Positions 53,742 to 61,573 of a DNA stretch of 64,000 nucleotides are shown here, piece by piece (position 1 is the stretch's first letter; the number at the start of each line of letters is the position of its first letter). This stretch comes from Kitasatospora phosalacinea (lineage in GTDB: Bacteria > Actinomycetota > Actinomycetes > Streptomycetales > Streptomycetaceae): the NCBI RefSeq assembly GCF_030268885.1, contig NZ_BSSA01000014.1, forward strand, positions 1 to 64,000, in the 5' to 3' direction. The notes beneath the pieces were generated by a model. The model was given only the letters and a program-made list of their open reading frames with translations. It had not been told where the DNA came from and made no database searches. The position numbers and the translations under genes were made by a program.

Positions 53742-53844
53742 CGGGGCCTCCTCGCGGTTCGCCTGGCCCCTCCCACTCTAGGAAGGGCCGGGGGCGGCCG
53801 CGAGCCGGGCGACACGGAGTGCCGCGCCGAACGGGGGCGCGTAA

Positions 53845-53895
53845 TTGACAGGGCGTCAGGCGGACGACAGGATCACTTGTTGAAAACGACTTCCA
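53845..53895 (+). promoter_or_regulatory. Promoter of the SCO5389-like gene with Zur-like box
   Basis: The -35 is TTGACA (53845-53850), the spacer 17 bp, the -10 CAGGAT (53868-53873), an unusually good match to the sigma-HrdB consensus. TGAAAACGACTTCCA at 53881-53895, starting about at the expected transcript start, agrees at 13 of 15 bases with the TGAAAACGATTTTCA form of the actinobacterial Zur box. The promoter is well supported; the Zur assignment is tentative. Confidence 0.6.
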
Positions 53896-53925
53896 CTACC
53901 ACTAATTCCGGAAGGCCGATCCGCC

Positions 53926-54315
53926 ATGTCGCTGGACGTCTCCCCCTCCCTGCTGACCCTGGCCGAGCGCGACGAGGTCGCCGACGCCGACTTCCTCGCC
54001 ACCGTCCGCACCTCGCTGCCCTACGCCTACCGCCTGGTCAACGACCTGACGGCCGAACTCGCCGTCACCGAAGCCGAGTTCGCCGACAACACGGTCGCCC
54101 CGAGCGAGGCCGAGCGGGCCCAACTGCTGCGCGCCCTGGCCAGCGACTCGATCCGCGGCGCGCTGGAGCGGCACTTCTCGGTGAAGCTGGCCTTCCAGAA
54201 CTGCCACCGCCTCGCGGTCTTCCACCCGCACGCCGAGCAGACCGCCGCCTACCGGGAGTTCACCTCCCCGCGGGCCCAGTTGCTGAACCAGTCGCCGGAG
54301 CTGCGCGACTGCTGA
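53926..54315 (+). CDS. SCO5389 family protein
   Basis: A 129-residue protein beginning MSLDVSPSLLTLAERDEVAD. The conserved blocks VRTSLPYAYRLVNDL, EFADNTVAPSEAERAQLLRA, RHFSVKLAFQNCHRLAVF and RAQLLNQSPELRDC match the SCO5389 family as I remember it, found almost only in streptomycetes. The protein has two cysteines and no membrane segment or known catalytic motif. It has a consensus-like promoter upstream and a perfect terminator downstream, so it is monocistronic and probably well expressed. Function unknown. Confidence 0.9.
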   Translation: MSLDVSPSLLTLAERDEVADADFLATVRTSLPYAYRLVNDLTAELAVTEAEFADNTVAPSEAERAQLLRALASDSIRGALERHFSVKLAFQNCHRLAVFHPHAEQTAAYREFTSPRAQLLNQSPELRDC

Positions 54316-54326
54316 GCCCGCCCGGG

Positions 54327-54359
54327 AGGGCGGCCGCGGACGGGGCCCGCGGCCGCCCT
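54327..54359 (+). terminator. Terminator of the SCO5389-like gene
   Basis: A perfect 13-bp stem (54327-54339 with 54347-54359) and a 7-base loop, followed by TTCC. The first galactanase operator begins only eight bases further on. Confidence 0.88.
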
Positions 54360-54366
54360 TCCGTTA

Positions 54367-54380
54367 TGTGAACGTTCACA
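54367..54380. promoter_or_regulatory. LacI-family operator 1 upstream of the galactanase
   Basis: TGTGAACGTTCACA, a perfect 14-bp palindrome with the central CG typical of LacI/GalR-family sites. It lies 138 bases before the galactanase start. Confidence 0.82.
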
Positions 54381-54454
54381 AGAAAATGGTACCGACTGCT
54401 TGCAGCTTCGCCAGGGCCTGGGGTTTCCTATGGCGGGACAGCGCAGCAGACTTC

Positions 54455-54468
54455 TGTGCACGTTCACA
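54455..54468. promoter_or_regulatory. LacI-family operator 2 upstream of the galactanase
   Basis: TGTGCACGTTCACA, identical to operator 1 except at one position. It begins exactly 88 bases after it, 50 bases before the start codon. The two sites could be joined by a DNA loop. Confidence 0.8.
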
Positions 54469-54517
54469 GGGCTCTCCGCTCCACCCCCCCCGCCCCCACT
54501 CCCCGTCAAGGACGACG

Positions 54518-56092
54518 ATGCACCAGGGCATCAAGCGCGCACTCATCACCGTCGCGGCGGCGCTCCCGCTCGCCGCCACCGCCGTCGCCGGCCTGCCCGG
54601 CACGGCCGGCGCCGCCACCACGCTCACCAACACCGGCTTCGAGGCCAACGGCACCGGGACGGCCACCCCCACCGGCTGGTCCACCTACTCGGCCACCGGG
54701 CAGAACGGCGCCTCCTACACCGAGGCCGGGGGCCACAGCGGCTCGTACCGGCTCACCCACTACGCGGCCGCCGCCTACAAGGTCGAGACCTACCAGTACC
54801 TGTCCGGCCTGGCCAACGGCACCTACACGCTGACCGCCTGGGTCCGCTCCAGCGGCGGACAGAACTCCGCGTACCTGGCCCTGCGCAACTGCGGCTCCGC
54901 CGAGCAGCGCACCGACCTGCCGCCGACCCCCAACGGCGCCTGGATCCGGCTGGTCACCTCGGTCGCCGTGACCGGCGGGCAGTGCACCGTCAGCATCAGC
55001 TCCGATGCCAACGCCGGGAACTGGATCAACGTCGACGACCTGTCCCTCACCATCGGCGGCACCGGCCTGGCCGCCCGCGGCGTGGACGTCTCCACGCTGA
55101 AGAAGAGCGAGGACAGGGGCGGCGTCTACCGCTGGGCGGACGGCACCGCCGGTGACGCGCTGAGCATCCTGCACTCCAGCGGCGCGAACTACGTGCGCCT
55201 CAAGGTCTGGGTCAACCCCGCCGACGGCTACAACAACAAGGACAAGGTCCTGGCGATGGCCAAGCGCGCCAAGGCGCTCGGCATGGGCCTGCTGATCGAC
55301 TTCCACTACTCCGACAGCTGGGCCGACCCCGGCAAGCAGACCAAGCCCGCCGCCTGGTCCGGCTACTCGCTGGCCCAGCTGAAGTCGGCGGTCTACAACC
55401 ACACCTACGACGTGCTGAACGCGCTGAAGGCCCAGGGCACCACCGCCGACATGGTGCAGATCGGCAACGAGATCAACGCCGGGATCCTGTGGAGCGAGGG
55501 CTCCACCGCCAACTGGTCCAACCTGGCGGCGCTGCTCACCCAGGGCGCGAACGCGGCGAAGGCGGTGAGCAGTTCGACCAAGGTGGCACTGCACCTGGCG
55601 AAGGGCGGCGACGACGCCGGGGCCCGGACGTTCTTCGACCAGGCGGTCTCGCACGGCGTCCCGTTCGACCTGATCGGGCTCTCGTACTACGGCTACTGGC
55701 ACGGCCCGCTCAGCGACCTGCAGACCACCCTGGACGACCTGGCCGCCCGCTACGGGAAGCAGGTGTTCGTCGCCGAGACCGCGTACGCCTTCACCCTGGC
55801 GAACGACGACGCCCTGGAGAACAACGTCGCCACCTCCTCGCAGCTGGTGGCCGGCTACCCCGCCACCCAGGCCGGCCAGGCCGCCAACCTGCGCGACGTG
55901 ATGAACGTGGTGGAGGCCGTACCGAACGGCCGGGGCCTGGGCGTCTTCTACTGGGAGCCCACCTGGACGGCCGTCCCGGGCAACGGCTGGGATCCGACCG
56001 ACCCGACCTCCCAGGACGCCTGGGAGAACCAGGCCCTGTTCGACTACAACGACAAGCCGACCAGCGCCGTGAACTGGCTGAACCACCGGTGA
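54518..56092 (+). CDS. Secreted GH53 endo-beta-1,4-galactanase with N-terminal CBM-like domain
   Basis: A 524-residue exported enzyme. The signal peptide ends at about residue 32 (TAGA-ATT). A beta-sandwich carbohydrate-binding module (about 34-180, TNTGFEANGTGTATPTGWST, YSG-type repeats) precedes the GH53 barrel (185-524). Catalytic residues are the acid/base E318 (MVQIGNEINAGILW) and the nucleophile E420 (FVAETAYAF). GVDVSTLKKSEDRGGVY and DFHYSDSWADPGKQ are further family blocks. It cuts arabinogalactan I side chains of pectin. AAGGACGACG precedes the ATG. Two LacI-type operators upstream suggest induction by galactan breakdown products. It ends with a perfect 15-bp hairpin. Confidence 0.94.
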   Translation: MHQGIKRALITVAAALPLAATAVAGLPGTAGAATTLTNTGFEANGTGTATPTGWSTYSATGQNGASYTEAGGHSGSYRLTHYAAAAYKVETYQYLSGLANGTYTLTAWVRSSGGQNSAYLALRNCGSAEQRTDLPPTPNGAWIRLVTSVAVTGGQCTVSISSDANAGNWINVDDLSLTIGGTGLAARGVDVSTLKKSEDRGGVYRWADGTAGDALSILHSSGANYVRLKVWVNPADGYNNKDKVLAMAKRAKALGMGLLIDFHYSDSWADPGKQTKPAAWSGYSLAQLKSAVYNHTYDVLNALKAQGTTADMVQIGNEINAGILWSEGSTANWSNLAALLTQGANAAKAVSSSTKVALHLAKGGDDAGARTFFDQAVSHGVPFDLIGLSYYGYWHGPLSDLQTTLDDLAARYGKQVFVAETAYAFTLANDDALENNVATSSQLVAGYPATQAGQAANLRDVMNVVEAVPNGRGLGVFYWEPTWTAVPGNGWDPTDPTSQDAWENQALFDYNDKPTSAVNWLNHR

Positions 56093-56096
56093 CCCA

Positions 56097-56134
56097 GCGC
56101 CCGGCCGACGGAACCCCTCCCGTCGGCCGGGCGC
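56097..56134. terminator. Bidirectional terminator after the galactanase
   Basis: A perfect 15-bp stem (56097-56111 with 56120-56134) and an 8-base loop, shared with the convergent MFS gene. Confidence 0.9.
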
Positions 56135-56193
56135 GGCCCCGGCGGCCCGGCGCCGTCCCGGCGGGCGGGTGCCGTTCCCGCTCCGCCGGTCGG

Positions 56194-57642
56194 CTACCCG
56201 CCGACCACCTCGTGCTCCGCGGCCGCGGCCTGCCGCGCCGCGGCCGGGGCCTCCACCGGTGCGGCCGCGGGGGCGGGGCGGCGGGCCGGCACGAGCAGCG
56301 CGGCGAGGGCGGCGGCCAGGCAGAACGCGGCCAGCAGGGCGAAGCCGTGGGTGTAGCCGGATTCGGCGGGGCGTCCGCCGGGCTGCAGGTGGCCGGTGAC
56401 CAGGCCGGTCATCAGGGCGGCGCCCATCGAGCCGCCGATGGTGCGGATGTTGGCGTTCATGCCGGTGGCGGCGCCGGTCTGGGCGGCGGGGACGGCCTGC
56501 ACGATGAGGTTGCTCATCGAGGCGAAGGCGAGTCCGATGCCGAGGCCGAAGACGCCCGCGGCGACCGCGACGTCCGCGGGGCTGTCGTGCCGGGCGGCGA
56601 GCAGGGCGCAGGCGGCGGAGCCGAGGAGCGCGCCGGCGACCAGTTGGGCCTTGGCGGGGAAGCGCCCGGCCAGCCGTCCGCCGACCACGCCCGCCACGAA
56701 CATGGCGGCGACCATCGGGAGCATCAGCATTCCGGCCCCGGTGACGCTGGAGCCGAAGCCGTATCCGGCGCTGGTGGGCATCTGCACGAAGCCGGGGAGG
56801 AAGGCCCAGACCGCGTACATGCCGGCGCCGAACAGCAGGGCCGCGGTGTTGGTGGTCCAGACGGCGGGCAGTCGCATGACCCGCAGGTCGATCAGCGGGT
56901 GGCGGGAGCGGGACTCGTGCAGCGCCCAGGCCGCGAACAGCACGACGGCGACGGCGAGCAGGCCGAGCACCCTGGTCGAGGCCCAGCCCCACTGGGAGGC
57001 CTGGCTGACCGGCAGCAGGAGGGCGACCAGCCAGCCGGAGAGCAGCACGGAGGAGAGCCAGTCCACGCTGCCCTCGCTGCGGTGGGGCGACTCGGGGACG
57101 TAGCGGTGGGCCAGCAGGACGGTGCCCGCGACCACGATGACGGGCAGCCAGAACAGCCAGCGGTAGTCGAGGGCGCCGACGATCGGTCCGGCCAGGACCA
57201 TGCCGAGGCCGCTGCCGACGGCGATCACCGCGGACATGTTGCTGATGCCGCCGGAGACCCGTCCGGGCGGGAACTCGTCGCGGATGATGCCGAAGGAGAG
57301 CGGGAACAGCGCGCCGGCGATGCCCTGGATCACCCGGGCGACGATCAGCACGGTGATGTTCGGCGCGAGCGCCGCGACCAGGCAGCCGACCAGCAGCGCG
57401 ACCAGCGCGGCGACCAGGGTGCGCTTCTTGCCGACCAGGTCGCCGACCCGGCCGAGGATCGGGGTGAAGACCGAGGCGGAGAGCAGGTAGGCGGTCATCA
57501 CCCAGGTGACGGTGGACTGCGTGGTGTGCATCTCCTCCTGGACGATCGGGAGGGCGGGCGTGATCAGCGACTGGAGCAGCGCGTAGACGCCCGCTCCGAC
57601 GGCGAGCACGCCGAAGGTCAGGCGGGGGGAGTGGCGGTTCAT
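56194..57642 (-). CDS. MFS drug-efflux type transporter (DHA2, 14 helices)
   Basis: A 482-residue transporter with about fourteen helices. Motif A after helix 2 is LGRVGDLVGKKRTL, and motif C in helix 5 is VAVGSGLGMVLAGPIVG-like with the drug-antiporter GxGxxxGPxxGG pattern. The TGMNANIRTIGGSMGAALMT block is typical of DHA2. The family exports antiseptics, antibiotics and metabolites with protons. It is divergent from the TetR gene at 57968 with two palindromes in the 325-base gap, so it is almost certainly the TetR target. A basic Ala/Pro tail ends the protein. Confidence 0.92.
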   Translation of the reverse strand: MNRHSPRLTFGVLAVGAGVYALLQSLITPALPIVQEEMHTTQSTVTWVMTAYLLSASVFTPILGRVGDLVGKKRTLVAALVALLVGCLVAALAPNITVLIVARVIQGIAGALFPLSFGIIRDEFPPGRVSGGISNMSAVIAVGSGLGMVLAGPIVGALDYRWLFWLPVIVVAGTVLLAHRYVPESPHRSEGSVDWLSSVLLSGWLVALLLPVSQASQWGWASTRVLGLLAVAVVLFAAWALHESRSRHPLIDLRVMRLPAVWTTNTAALLFGAGMYAVWAFLPGFVQMPTSAGYGFGSSVTGAGMLMLPMVAAMFVAGVVGGRLAGRFPAKAQLVAGALLGSAACALLAARHDSPADVAVAAGVFGLGIGLAFASMSNLIVQAVPAAQTGAATGMNANIRTIGGSMGAALMTGLVTGHLQPGGRPAESGYTHGFALLAAFCLAAALAALLVPARRPAPAAAPVEAPAAARQAAAAEHEVVGG

Positions 57643-57890
57643 CGAACCCTCTCGGGACACGGGACCCGGGACGGCGCACGGGCAGCACGGGGTGCGCCGC
57701 GGCGGCCGGACGGGAGGACGGGCGGGACGGAGGAGCGGAGGAACGGCAGGGCAGCGGGCTGCGGGACGGGATCGGTACGCAGGGTCGCCGTACGGTCGCC
57801 CGGCGACGTCGGCCGGGTGTGCGGGCACGGCGAAACGGCAGGTCCGCCGGTACGCGGGCGGGCCGGAGTCCAGGCCCCGGTGCTAAAGTC

Positions 57891-57926
57891 GAGGCATGCC
57901 TCCAGATTAGCGGAGGCATGCCTCCG
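57891..57926. promoter_or_regulatory. Paired TetR operators
   Basis: Two palindromes with the same core: GAGGCATGCCTC at 57891-57902 and CGGAGGCATGCCTCCG at 57911-57926. Their centres are 22 bp apart, i.e. two helical turns, which would place two dimers on one face. A third palindrome, AATTCGAATT, follows at 57931-57940. They lie between the divergent transporter and tetR genes, 42 bases before the latter. Confidence 0.85.
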
Positions 57927-57967
57927 GTTCAATTCGAATTCCCGGACGTGTCGAGAACGAGGTCCCC

Positions 57968-58546
57968 GTGCCGGATCAGATCGTGGTGAGCGAGTTCCTC
58001 GCCGCCCAGCGCCCGCGCCGCGCGGACGCCGCCCGCAACTTCGACGCGCTGCTCGCCGCCGCCCGCGAGGCGTTCGCGGCGCACGGCGCCGAAGCCTCCC
58101 TGGAGGACATCGCCCGGCGGGCCGGCGTCGGCATCGGCACCCTCTACCGCAACTTCCCCACCCGCCGACACCTGTTCGAGGCGGTGTACGCCGCCGAGGT
58201 GGACGACCTCTACCGGGCCTCCCTCGCGGTCGCCGACCTGCCGCCGTGGGAGGCGCTGACCACCTGGCTGCGCCGCTTCGTCGACTACGCGACGACCAAG
58301 CGGGCCATCCGCGAGGCCCTGGCGGGCGAGGAGTCGGACATCTTCCAGGCCTGCCTGCTTACCATGTACGCCGGGGGCACCCCGCTGCTGCTGCGCGCCC
58401 AGGAGGCCGGCGAGGCGCGCACCGACATGAGCATCGAGGACCTGCTGCGGATGGTCTCCGGCATCGCCTCAGTGGCGTATCCGGAGGAGGGGCAGCGCGA
58501 GCGCGTGCTGGCCATCGCCCTGGACGGGGTGCGCACCCGGCGCTGA
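57968..58546 (+). CDS. TetR-family repressor
   Basis: A 192-residue regulator. The N-terminal helix-turn-helix region is RRADAARNFDALLAAAREAF, SLEDIARRAGVGIGTLYRNF and PTRRHLFEAVY. The ligand-binding C-terminal part follows the group with an SIEDLLRMVSGIASV-like region. The GTG at 57968 is used, seven bases downstream of the nearest purine-rich stretch (CGAGAACGAGG). With paired palindromes and a divergent DHA2 transporter this is a classical self-regulated efflux switch. The inducer is unknown. Confidence 0.92.
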   Translation: MPDQIVVSEFLAAQRPRRADAARNFDALLAAAREAFAAHGAEASLEDIARRAGVGIGTLYRNFPTRRHLFEAVYAAEVDDLYRASLAVADLPPWEALTTWLRRFVDYATTKRAIREALAGEESDIFQACLLTMYAGGTPLLLRAQEAGEARTDMSIEDLLRMVSGIASVAYPEEGQRERVLAIALDGVRTRR

Positions 58547-58554
58547 CACGCCGC

Positions 58555-59157
58555 CTAGCGCCCCAGCGGATGCGCGGGGTCGCGGCCGACCAGGCCCAGC
58601 AGCCGGGTCGCGGCGTCCGCGTCGGCCGGAACAGGGACGGGGTCGGCGAACAGCCCGGAGGCGGCCAACCCGTCGGCCTGCGGGGCGAGTTCGGCGAGCG
58701 CGAACTCGGCGGCGGCCGGGTCGACCGTGGCGTCGGCGCCGATGCCCTGGGCGAGGTCCCAGGCGTGCACGATCGCGTCCACGGTCATCTCCCGGGCGTA
58801 CCCGTCGGCCCGCCGCGCGCCGTACGACAGGTGCACGGTGCGCTCCAGCGCGCCCGGCGCGGCGAACGCGGCCCGGGCCGCGTCGGCGGCGGCCGTCCAG
58901 GCGGCGACCGGGTCGGCGCCCAGCACGTCGCCGTCGAAGCGGTCGCCGATCTCGGCGACGGTGGCCCCGGCCAGCAGGTCGGGCACCCAGAGCTGCTCGG
59001 AGGTCAGGTGGCCGACCAGGTGCCGGACCGTCCAGTCGGTGCACGGGGTGGGCGCCTGCCAGGCGTCGTCGGGCACGGCCCGGACCAGGTCGCCGAAGTG
59101 CGCCAGCGCCCGGGCGTGCAGCGCGAGCAGGGCCGGTCCGTCGAGGTGTGCTGCCAT
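58555..59157 (-). CDS. TIGR03086/MDMPI-like DinB-fold protein
   Basis: A 200-residue four-helix protein of the mycothiol-dependent maleylpyruvate isomerase (DinB) superfamily. TPCTDWTVRHLVGHLTSEQL holds the first metal-binding His. MTVDAIVHAWDLAQGIG gives the H-x3-D metal pair of the third helix. PADADAATRLLGLVGRDPAH is the family's C-terminal block. Streptomycete members are thought to bind zinc and use mycothiol as a cofactor, but the reaction is not established. The ATG at 59157 gives MAAHLDGPALLALHARALAH; the in-frame start at 59193 adds 12 residues through a hairpin. Confidence 0.88.
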   Translation of the reverse strand: MAAHLDGPALLALHARALAHFGDLVRAVPDDAWQAPTPCTDWTVRHLVGHLTSEQLWVPDLLAGATVAEIGDRFDGDVLGADPVAAWTAAADAARAAFAAPGALERTVHLSYGARRADGYAREMTVDAIVHAWDLAQGIGADATVDPAAAEFALAELAPQADGLAASGLFADPVPVPADADAATRLLGLVGRDPAHPLGR

Positions 59158-59166
59158 GGGGTACAC

Positions 59167-59195
59167 GCTTGCCCGCCCCGGGCGGGCGGGCAAGC
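59167..59195 (-). terminator. Terminator of the DJ-1/PfpI gene
   Basis: A perfect 11-bp stem (59167-59177 with 59185-59195), 7-base loop, 19 bases past the stop of the minus-strand DJ-1/PfpI gene and just before the DinB-like gene. Confidence 0.83.
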
Positions 59196-59213
59196 CGACA
59201 CCCCGGACGGCCG

Positions 59214-59780
59214 TTACTCGACCGGGGCCTTCTCGCGCAGCAGCTTGACGAACGCCCGCATCCAGGACGGGTGGTCCGGCCAGGCCCGGGCGGAGACCAC
59301 CACGCCGTCCACCACCGCGTCGCCGTCGACGAAGTCCGCCCCGCCCGCCGCCACGTCCGGCTCCAGCGCCGGGTAGGCGGCGGTGCGGCGCCCGGCCAGC
59401 GAGCCGGTCCGCAGGGTGATCAGCGGGCCGTGGCAGATCTGGGCGAGCGGCTTGTCGTCCTCGACGAACGCGGCGACGATCCGCTGCACCTCCGGGTCGT
59501 TGCGCAGGTACTCGGGCGCCCGGCCGCCGGGCAGCACCAGCGCCACGTACTGCGCGGGGTCGACGTCCGCGAAGGCCAGGTCGGCGGGCCAGGTGTAGCC
59601 GGCCTTCTCGGTGTACGTGTCGTAGCCCGGGACGAAGTCGTGCACCACGAACTGCAGGGTCTTCCTGGTCGGCGCGGCGATGTCGACCTGGTAGCCCTCC
59701 TCCAGCAGCCGCTGGTACGGGTAGAACACCTCCAGCGACTCCGCCGCGTCACCGGTGATGATCAGGATCTTCGCTGCCAT
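59214..59780 (-). CDS. DJ-1/PfpI-family protein
   Basis: A 188-residue class I glutamine amidotransferase-like protein. The nucleophile elbow is AQICHGPLI with C116 and H117; VALVLPGGRAPEYLRND is the family's GGR motif. KILIITGDAAESLEVFYPYQ is the N-terminal strand with the conserved acidic residue E14. The family contains proteases, glyoxalases and chaperone-like deglycases; the exact activity cannot be told here. The ATG at 59780 fits the family start. It appears to be monocistronic. Confidence 0.9.
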   Translation of the reverse strand: MAAKILIITGDAAESLEVFYPYQRLLEEGYQVDIAAPTRKTLQFVVHDFVPGYDTYTEKAGYTWPADLAFADVDPAQYVALVLPGGRAPEYLRNDPEVQRIVAAFVEDDKPLAQICHGPLITLRTGSLAGRRTAAYPALEPDVAAGGADFVDGDAVVDGVVVSARAWPDHPSWMRAFVKLLREKAPVE

Positions 59781-60057
59781 CCGGGGATTCCGTCCCTTCG
59801 TCGCACCAGGCACGCCCCCGCCCCGACGGGGCCGGGCGGTGACCACCCTGCCCGCTGACGCCGCGTCAATCAAGGGGCGCACGCGGCGTGGCGCGGCGCA
59901 CGGGCGCACGCTCCCCCGGCCGCTCCCCGAGCGCTCCGCCGTCCGCCGCGGAGGTCCGCCCGGCCGGGGGTACTCCGGGGGCGACCCGCCCGGGGCGCGC
60001 CTAGCGTGCTGGCAAGGTCCGCCCGTTTCCCCCGGGTCCGTCGGCAGGGAGGCCGTC

Positions 60058-60858
60058 ATGCAGCACTCGCACCTCGTGGACTCCGCCACCGTCGCCAACC
60101 TGCGCGACCTCGGCGGCATCGACCTGCCCGGCGGGGCCCGGGTCCGGCCCGGGCTGGCGCTGCGCTCCGGCCAGTTGGACCGGCTCGACCCGGCGGGCGA
60201 CCCGATGTTCGACGCGCTGGGCGTGCGCACCGTCGTCGACCTGCGCACCGCCGCCGAACGCGCCGCCTTCCCCGACCGCGTCCCCGGCGGGGCGCACCTG
60301 CTGGTCGCGGACGTGCTCGCCGACGAGGCGGGCAGCGGTGCGACGGCCGCGCTGGCCGCGGCGCTCGCCGACCCGGCCGGTGCCAACCGCGCCCTCGGCG
60401 GCGGCCGGGCCGCGGGCGCCCTGCGCGAGGACTACCGGGCGTTCGTCACCTCGACCTCCGCCCGGCAGGCGTACAAGCAGCTGCTCACCGCGCTCGCCCA
60501 CCGGGGCGGCGGGCCGGTGCTCTTCCACTGCACCGCGGGCAAGGACCGCACCGGCTGGGGCGCCACCCTGCTCCTGCTGCTGCTGGGCGCGGACGAGGAG
60601 ACCGTCCGCACCGAGTACCTGTCCGTCGACCCGGCGGTGCGGACGCACTACGCCCCGCTGGTGGAACGTTTCGTCGCGGCGGGCGGCGACCCGGAGGTCG
60701 CGGACGCGGTGTTCTCCGTCCGGGCCGAGTACCTGGACGCCGCCCTCGACGTCCTCGCGGAGCACTGGGGCGACGCCGAGAGCTACGCCCGGGCCGGGCT
60801 CGGCCTCAAGGACGACACCCTGGACAGCCTGCGCGAGCGCCTGGTCGAGAGCGCCTGA
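60058..60858 (+). CDS. Tyrosine-protein phosphatase (PtpB/SIW14-like)
   Basis: A 266-residue protein tyrosine phosphatase. The P-loop is FHCTAGKDRTGWG with C158 and R164; NLRDLGGIDLPGGARVRPG and LALRSGQLDRL are typical of the mycobacterial MptpB-like dual-specificity group. VRTVVDLRTAAERAAFPDR is the conserved DLR block. K162 after AG also fits phosphoinositide activity, known for MptpB. The ATG at 60058 follows GGGAGG by five bases. It is divergent from the DJ-1 gene. Confidence 0.92.
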   Translation: MQHSHLVDSATVANLRDLGGIDLPGGARVRPGLALRSGQLDRLDPAGDPMFDALGVRTVVDLRTAAERAAFPDRVPGGAHLLVADVLADEAGSGATAALAAALADPAGANRALGGGRAAGALREDYRAFVTSTSARQAYKQLLTALAHRGGGPVLFHCTAGKDRTGWGATLLLLLLGADEETVRTEYLSVDPAVRTHYAPLVERFVAAGGDPEVADAVFSVRAEYLDAALDVLAEHWGDAESYARAGLGLKDDTLDSLRERLVESA

Positions 60859-60865
60859 GCGGCCC

Positions 60866-61540
60866 TCAGCCCGCGGCCCCGGCGGCGCCGACGCACGCCT
60901 CGTTGCCCTCCGGGTCGGCCAGCACCCAGTGGTTCGGCGCGTGCTCGTCGGTCACCAGGCGGCCCCCGGCGGCGATCGCGGCGGCGATCCGGGCCTCGGC
61001 GAGGTCGTGCGGCACCCAGACGTCCACGTGCACCCGGTTGCGCTGCGGGCGGGGCTCGTCCATCTGCTGGAAGTAGAACGGCGCGCCGCGGCGGGCCGGG
61101 TCGATCAGGTCCTCCGGGCTGCCGGAGCGGTCGCGGTAGCCGAGCAGCACCCGCCAGAACGCGACCACGGCGGGCACCTCCAGCGCGTCGACCGTGACCT
61201 GGACGGTCTGCAGGCCGCCCGGGTCGGCGACCGCGCCGAGCCCGCGGGCGGTCGCGGAGACCAGCCGGGCCAGCTCGACGTGCCGCCCGGTCAGGCCGTA
61301 GTACTCCTCCCCCACCTCGACCAGCCGGACGGTCACGCCCTCCGGCCGCAGGTCCACGTCCACCTCGCCGACCCCCGCCAGCGCCTCGCCGAGGGCGCCG
61401 ACCAGCCGCGCCCCCGCCCCGAACGACTCCGTCCGGAAGAACGCGCAGGCCCCCTCCCCCAGCACCCGCCAGTCCTCCGTCCCACCCGCCGCGTGGAACG
61501 CCAACGGCCTGATCCGCGTCTCTTCGTGCACCTCGGTCAT
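60866..61540 (-). CDS. PCD-like domain fused to a VOC/glyoxalase domain
   Basis: A 224-residue fusion. Residues 15-103 resemble pterin-4a-carbinolamine dehydratase: W24, ACAFFRTESFGAGARLVGAL, then EEYYGLTGRHVELARLVSAT. The catalytic HHP motif of true dehydratases is replaced by GEVDVDL, so that activity is unlikely. Residues 110-218 are a VOC-fold domain with TVQVTVDALEVPAVVAFWR, NRVHVDVWVP and NHWVLADPEGNEACV. The first domain may bind a small ligand for the second, which resembles bleomycin-resistance/glyoxalase proteins. It converges with the phosphatase gene seven bases away. Confidence 0.85.
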   Translation of the reverse strand: MTEVHEETRIRPLAFHAAGGTEDWRVLGEGACAFFRTESFGAGARLVGALGEALAGVGEVDVDLRPEGVTVRLVEVGEEYYGLTGRHVELARLVSATARGLGAVADPGGLQTVQVTVDALEVPAVVAFWRVLLGYRDRSGSPEDLIDPARRGAPFYFQQMDEPRPQRNRVHVDVWVPHDLAEARIAAAIAAGGRLVTDEHAPNHWVLADPEGNEACVGAAGAAG

Positions 61541-61573
61541 CCGGGCAGCGTACCGACCCGCACCGACACCCCC

